From: an uncultured Pelagibacteraceae bacterium
Lineage (GTDB): Bacteria > Pseudomonadota > Alphaproteobacteria > Pelagibacterales > AG-422-B15
DNA: 41,943 bases
Direction of reading: 5' to 3'
Assembly: GCA_902622985.1 (NCBI GenBank)
Contig: CACNSH010000008.1
Coordinates: 1 to 41,943 of the forward strand
A program made the position numbers and the translations under genes. The notes below the pieces were generated by a model, which did not search any database, had not been told where the DNA came from, and saw nothing but the letters and a program-made list of their open reading frames with translations. Of the stretch, positions 34,970 through 41,943 are shown piece after piece; positions within the stretch are counted from its first letter, which is position 1; every line of letters begins with the position of its first letter.

Positions 34970-34983
34970 TGAACAACTGTTCA
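34970..34983. promoter_or_regulatory. Perfect operator-like palindrome upstream of the di-iron protein gene
   Basis: TGAACA-AC-TGTTCA is a perfect 6-2-6 inverted repeat. The pairing continues with AA/TT two bases further out after one mismatch. GTGAAC-type palindromes are typical of TetR-family operators, including those of fatty-acid desaturase regulators. It overlaps the expected -35 region of a TATAAA (34998-35003) that precedes the gene, a position suited to repression. No TetR gene is present in the window. Confidence 0.6.
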
Positions 34984-35008
34984 TTTATGTGTTTAATTAT
35001 AAAGTAAA

Positions 35009-36226
35009 ATGTATATAATTATTCCAATGGTTGAATTATCACAAAAAATACAAATTGCAAAAATTGTAGCCAAAGATCAAATTTACAAGGTTCAAGAAAA
35101 ATGGCAGACTTCCAAATCTGGTAAAAACTCTCTTACAAAAGATCCTGCGTACAATGCAGCAAATCCTAACCACTTTATTCCGATGATGGACGAAGATCGC
35201 TACAGTGATCGATCAGATGCTTTTGATAAAATAATTAGCGCTACACATAAACATTTCTGGGATCCCAATGATAAAAAATACATTGATTTTGATATTCCGT
35301 TTGACATAGAAAATGAGAACATTGTTGACCCTGAAGGACCATTCGGAATTGAACTTCAAATCCCGAGTATTAGAGAGAAGTTGTCAAAGCATCAGTTAAT
35401 TAAACTAAATAATGAGAGTTTTAGATTTGTATTATCCCAAATTCTTCATGGTGAGCAGGCTGCTCTTTCGTTGAGTGCAAGTTTATGTCACGTATTGAGA
35501 GATCCAGGCGCTCAAGAATATGCGGCTAATCAAACAAGGGAAGAAGCTAGACATGTTGCTGGTTTTACTAAATATATTCAAGCAAGGTGGGGGTCACCTT
35601 ATAAAGTCGGGCCAACTTTAGGTAGAGTGGCCAACGAGATTGTTTCGTCTGATTTAGTCTATAAAAAGATCATTGGAATGCAAATGATGATTGAGGGATT
35701 AGCTATGGGAGCATTTGCCATGGCATATGAAAATACAAATGATCCCGTATTGAAAACGTTATTAAAATATACGATGAGCGATGAAGCGTTCCATCATAAA
35801 TTTGGAAAAATATGGGCTGATAGAACAGTTCCAAAATTGACTAAGAAAGAGCATATCAAAGTTGAAGATTGGGCAGAGAAAATATTTGTTGAACTTCTAT
35901 TTAACCTAGTCAATCCATTTGAGAAGAAACATGTATATTCTTGTGTCGGCTTAGATCATAAGTGGGTTGATCAGGAATTCCACAAATACATTGATCAGGG
36001 CGAGGTAATCAAAGACGAAATGAAAAATCAAAACAATATCTTTAGAGTTCTTGTCAAAACACTTTTAAAGGCTCACATAATTACTGATAGAACTAGGGCA
36101 ACTTATGCAGAATTTGTTAACATGGATGAACTGAATAATGAAAGTGATACAGTTGCTGGCCAGGAAATTGCTGATCAAGGTGTAAGTGCCTTAAGTGAGA
36201 TTAATAAATTAAAAAAAACTGCTTAG
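35009..36226 (+). CDS. Ferritin-like di-iron protein, predicted oxygenase or oxidase
   Basis: This 405-residue soluble protein has the four-helix di-iron ligand pattern. Glu149 is in LHGEQAAL, Glu179 and His182 in TREEARHVAG, Glu229 in MMIEGLAMG, and Glu259 with His262 in SDEAFHHKFG. This E...ExxH...E...ExxH layout is that of the ferritin/ribonucleotide-reductase-like superfamily, which includes acyl desaturases and N-oxygenases. No specific family can be named with confidence. It is longer than simple ferritins, having an N-terminal extension of about 140 residues. The ATG at 35009 is used; a second ATG at 35027 would drop six residues and fits better if the TATAAA at 34998-35003 is the -10. 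Its neighbour is the divergent MMPL transporter, so it may act on a lipid or hydrophobic compound. Confidence 0.75.
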   Translation: MYIIIPMVELSQKIQIAKIVAKDQIYKVQEKWQTSKSGKNSLTKDPAYNAANPNHFIPMMDEDRYSDRSDAFDKIISATHKHFWDPNDKKYIDFDIPFDIENENIVDPEGPFGIELQIPSIREKLSKHQLIKLNNESFRFVLSQILHGEQAALSLSASLCHVLRDPGAQEYAANQTREEARHVAGFTKYIQARWGSPYKVGPTLGRVANEIVSSDLVYKKIIGMQMMIEGLAMGAFAMAYENTNDPVLKTLLKYTMSDEAFHHKFGKIWADRTVPKLTKKEHIKVEDWAEKIFVELLFNLVNPFEKKHVYSCVGLDHKWVDQEFHKYIDQGEVIKDEMKNQNNIFRVLVKTLLKAHIITDRTRATYAEFVNMDELNNESDTVAGQEIADQGVSALSEINKLKKTA

Positions 36227-36230
36227 TTAA

Positions 36231-36785
36231 TCATTTTGGTGATTTTTTCTGAAGTATTCTCTGCAAAGTGCGTCTGTGCATTTTTAATCTCCTAGCGGTC
36301 TCAGAAACATTTCGGTTACATAGCTCATAAACTCTCAGTATATGCTCCCACTTTACCCTATCCGCAGACATTGGATTCTGTGGAGGTTCAGGTGTAGATG
36401 AGTAAGGAGCCTTTAGTGCGGCCTCAATATCATCAGCATCCGCAGGTTTAGCGAGATAATCACACGCTCCTTCTTTCACGGCCGCGACTGCAGTTGGTAT
36501 ATTACCGTATCCTGTAAGCATTACTATTTTGCTGTCTGGCCTTTTATTAGATAAAATTGAAACAACCTCTAAGCCATTACCATCATTTAAACGTAAGTCA
36601 ATTACAGCATATTTTGGAGCATTTGCGTTAACCAGTGATATAGCTTCCGAAACTGATGAAGCTCCAAAAGCTTCGTAGCCCTTACGTTTCATTGCAGTGA
36701 TTAACCTATTCCTAAACACATCATCATCATCAATTATCATTAATGATTTTTCATTATTTACATATACTTCTTTTACATCACTCAT
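36231..36785 (-). CDS. regA: Redox response regulator RegA (PrrA/ActR)
   Basis: This 184-residue protein has a receiver with phosphoacceptor Asp63 in VIDLRLNDGNG and Lys in YLAKPAD. A proline-rich hinge follows, then the family-specific NPMSADRVKWEHI and a Fis-type helix-turn-helix NVSETARRLKMHRRTLQRIL. RegA controls respiration, carbon and nitrogen genes in response to redox state in Alphaproteobacteria. Its start overlaps the end of regB by eight bases. The senC/sco gene often found beside this pair is not here. Confidence 0.95.
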   Translation of the reverse strand: MSDVKEVYVNNEKSLMIIDDDDVFRNRLITAMKRKGYEAFGASSVSEAISLVNANAPKYAVIDLRLNDGNGLEVVSILSNKRPDSKIVMLTGYGNIPTAVAAVKEGACDYLAKPADADDIEAALKAPYSSTPEPPQNPMSADRVKWEHILRVYELCNRNVSETARRLKMHRRTLQRILQKKSPK

Positions 36786-38076
36786 TAGATAAATTGAGGT
36801 AATTTTTTGATAGAACTATTTTTACCAATCCTCCACCACCTTCCTTTTGAGAAAATTTAATCTCGCCTTGGGACTTTGCAAGTAAGTTTTTAGAAATGAA
36901 TAAACCTAAGCCAAGACCCTGTTTTTTAGCCTTATTATTATTTCTGATATAGGGTTCCCCAAGAAAGGGGAATATTTCTGGTGCAAATCCGGGACCATCA
37001 TCTGCTACTTCAATAGTAATATTATCTTCTTCACTAATTAAATTGATGTTTATTTGTGAGCTGGCAAATTTATATGCATTATCTACTACATTAGTTATTG
37101 AATGAACTATTTCAGCTGACCTAGGAATGGTAACATTGGTGTTCTCAAAATAAGGATCATTAGAAATTATAATGTTAATATTATTATTATCATAAGAAGA
37201 TGTTATTTCATTAATCAAACGAATAAAGTCCAACTGGTTTATAAACTCGTTGTTTTTGTCATCTAAACTATTTGATCTTAATCTTTCTAATATGTTACTG
37301 CATCTCTTAAGCTGAGATTGTATCACATTTAAATCTTCTTTGACTTGTTCATCATTATTATTATTGACAAGCTCTTTTGTAATCACTGAAATAGTTGATA
37401 AAGGAGTGCCTAACTCGTGCACTGCTGCAGCTGTTAATCCCATCAATGCAGAAACTTTTTCCTCATTTGAGAGAGAAAGTTGCGTTTCTTTTAGTGCCTT
37501 ACGAGTTTTTCTTGAGTCATCTGCTACCCTAAAACAATAAAATGTGAGAAATATTGCCGCAATTATTAACGCCGACCATATTAAAAATATCTCAAACCTA
37601 GAAAATTCATTTTGACTAATACCCAATACATCACTCTCCAACGGGTAATAAAAAAATGCAAGGAAATTAAGTGAAATAATAGCTATTAACGTGATAACAA
37701 TTATTCTTTTTAAATCAAGATAGGTTGCCGCAATAACAAGTGGCGCAAGTATTAATACAGAAAATGGATTCGTTAGACCTCCAGTTAAAAAAAGAAGGCC
37801 AACTAATTGAAGTAAATCAAATACAAGAATCAAAAAAGTTTCATTATAATTAAGTATTTTTGTCAAAGGATAAAAAATACTAACAAGAATATTTAATACA
37901 ACGCTAAGAAGTATTAAAAATATACAGAAATATATACTAAAGCTTATTTCGAAATAAAAATATGCAATTATAATGGCAAAGAACTGACCAAATATTGCTG
38001 TCCAATGTATAAGGTTTAAAGTTCTTAATTTTAAATTAATTTCTTCATCAAAAGATTGTTTAAGCAGGTCAGTCAA
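36778..38076 (-). CDS. regB: Redox sensor histidine kinase RegB (PrrB/ActS)
   Basis: This 432-residue kinase has six membrane helices in its first 185 residues. The quinone-binding heptapeptide GGLTNPF lies at residues 99-105. The H box is VHELGTPLSTIS with His220, and a conserved Cys259 in QLKRCSNIL matches the redox-active Cys265 of Rhodobacter RegB. The catalytic domain contains DDGPGFAPEIFPFLGEPY and GLGLGLFISKNLL. It would sense the quinone pool or oxygen tension and phosphorylate RegA. Both redox-sensing elements are intact. It precedes regA with an eight-base overlap and is divergent from the YgjP-like gene. Confidence 0.95.
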   Translation of the reverse strand: MTDLLKQSFDEEINLKLRTLNLIHWTAIFGQFFAIIIAYFYFEISFSIYFCIFLILLSVVLNILVSIFYPLTKILNYNETFLILVFDLLQLVGLLFLTGGLTNPFSVLILAPLVIAATYLDLKRIIVITLIAIISLNFLAFFYYPLESDVLGISQNEFSRFEIFLIWSALIIAAIFLTFYCFRVADDSRKTRKALKETQLSLSNEEKVSALMGLTAAAVHELGTPLSTISVITKELVNNNNDEQVKEDLNVIQSQLKRCSNILERLRSNSLDDKNNEFINQLDFIRLINEITSSYDNNNINIIISNDPYFENTNVTIPRSAEIVHSITNVVDNAYKFASSQININLISEEDNITIEVADDGPGFAPEIFPFLGEPYIRNNNKAKKQGLGLGLFISKNLLAKSQGEIKFSQKEGGGGLVKIVLSKNYLNLSNE

Positions 38077-38142
38077 AATTTATTTCCTATCATTAGACAT
38101 GTTAATCTAATAATATTGTATATACTTTCAATCATTAAAAAC

Positions 38143-41258
<3,116 letters not shown>

Positions 41259-41280
41259 TTATATGTTTTGTTTTATTGAA

Positions 41281-41943
41281 CTATACAACATTTTTCATGT
41301 CAAAGAAAACAGTTTGGTTATTAATATTCTCAAATAGATCTTTTGAAACACCAGAGAACCATACTTGTGATTTTAAACTCTCCAGTTCACTAAATAGAAA
41401 TTTTTTATGTTCAGTATCCAGATGTGCCATTGCCTCATCAATTAAAAGAATAGGAGAACGATTGTTGTTTTTTTCTTTAACCATATTAGCAACTGACAAA
41501 AATATTGAAAGTAATATAGATTTTTGTTCCCCGGTTGAGCAATTTTTAGCTTCAATAATTCTTTCAATATTATTGAATATTTTAATTTCTACTTTATTGA
41601 CTGTTAAGGTAGTTTTGTTTAATGCTGAATCTATTTCCCTGTTTTTATTTAACATATTTATATACTTTTCTGAAAAATCTTCAGAATTACTGATATCGCC
41701 TAATTTGGATAATTCATGATAAATATCGATTTGGCATGCATTGAACGGAGCTTTAACAGATCTGAGGTTTTTGTTAAGATTTTTGATAAAGGTTATTCTA
41801 TCAATTAATAATCTAACCGAGAGGTTTGCAATGTTTTTTTCTACAATAATTAACCAATCTGTATCGTAATCTTTTTCTTTCAGTAAAGCTAATCTCTCAC
41901 TTAGTAATTTTTGTAGTTTTGCATAATTTTTTATGTGGCTTTT
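41281..41943 (-). CDS. recF: DNA replication/repair protein RecF, C-terminal part
   Basis: The frame is open to the window edge, so the N-terminus with the Walker A motif is missing; 220 residues remain. The C-terminal ABC-type signature CSTGEQKSILLS is followed by the Walker B-like PILLIDEAMAHLDTEHKK and then QVWFSGVS, as in alphaproteobacterial RecF. The preceding part (WLIIVEKNIANLSVRLLIDR) is the coiled domain. RecF loads RecA at gaps with RecOR. It is followed by gyrB after 22 bases, consistent with a dnaA-dnaN-recF-gyrB block that may continue outside the window. Confidence 0.93.
   Translation of the reverse strand, partial: KSHIKNYAKLQKLLSERLALLKEKDYDTDWLIIVEKNIANLSVRLLIDRITFIKNLNKNLRSVKAPFNACQIDIYHELSKLGDISNSEDFSEKYINMLNKNREIDSALNKTTLTVNKVEIKIFNNIERIIEAKNCSTGEQKSILLSIFLSVANMVKEKNNNRSPILLIDEAMAHLDTEHKKFLFSELESLKSQVWFSGVSKDLFENINNQTVFFDMKNVV

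Noticed and set aside
38056-38142. TTG start for the YgjP-like protein
   Set aside because: It would overlap the divergent regB start and add 29 hydrophobic residues foreign to the family; ATG at 38143 gives the normal length.

Overview
This window reads as chromosomal DNA of a free-living, AT-rich (about one third G+C by eye), streamlined marine alphaproteobacterium. Several features point there: a ChvG/ChvI two-component pair divergent from pckA, a RegB/RegA (ActS/ActR) redox pair, HspQ, a zf-CHCC mini-protein, recF-gyrB, and open-ocean genes such as an amino-acid-type ABC importer, AmtB, DUF3604 and an alkylsulfatase-like hydrolase. Genes are very tightly packed. The exact clade (for example a HIMB59/AEGEAN-169-like or SAR116-like lineage) cannot be fixed from this sequence alone. 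No mobile element, CRISPR array, tRNA or rRNA was found.

Layout. 1-4.0 kb: the end of a livF-type ATPase, then livH and livM permeases, convergent with the livK-type binding lipoprotein across a strong hairpin terminator. 4.1-9.1 kb: an alpha/beta hydrolase, then on the minus strand amtB, a dienelactone-hydrolase-like gene, umuD and umuC. 9.2-14.0 kb: a divergent unit made of a large DUF3604 (PHP-like) protein plus a 54-residue membrane protein on one side, and a parvulin-like membrane-anchored protein plus a HupE/UreJ-like membrane protein on the other. This is the best candidate here for an undescribed system. 14.0-17.1 kb: DUF3429 and an alkylsulfatase-like lipoprotein, then an EamA exporter.

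17.1-24.4 kb: a nine-gene minus-strand run, in transcription order chvI, chvG, ahcY, tsaE, an amgK-like kinase, a murU-like nucleotidyltransferase, a DsbA-like protein, hspQ and yciB. pckA is divergent from it. The hprK/PTS genes that usually sit between chvG and ahcY in related bacteria are absent here. 26.1-31.1 kb: a tight minus-strand operon of a zf-CHCC mini-protein (58 aa), polA, an unusual nucleotidyltransferase-cupin fusion and an MFS transporter. 31.2-36.2 kb: an ABC ATPase without a permease next to it, a Patched/MMPL-type RND transporter, and a ferritin-like di-iron protein preceded by a perfect TetR-style palindrome. 36.2-41.9 kb: regA and regB, a YgjP-like metallopeptidase, gyrB and the C-terminal part of recF.

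Together the genes cover nutrient uptake (amino acids or amides, ammonium), SOS mutagenesis, redox and envelope sensing, gluconeogenesis, the methyl cycle, cell-wall recycling and core replication. Six of the eight convergent gene pairs overlap at their 3' ends, four of them with interlocked stop codons. Only the livM/livK junction has an obvious intergenic terminator among the convergent junctions.
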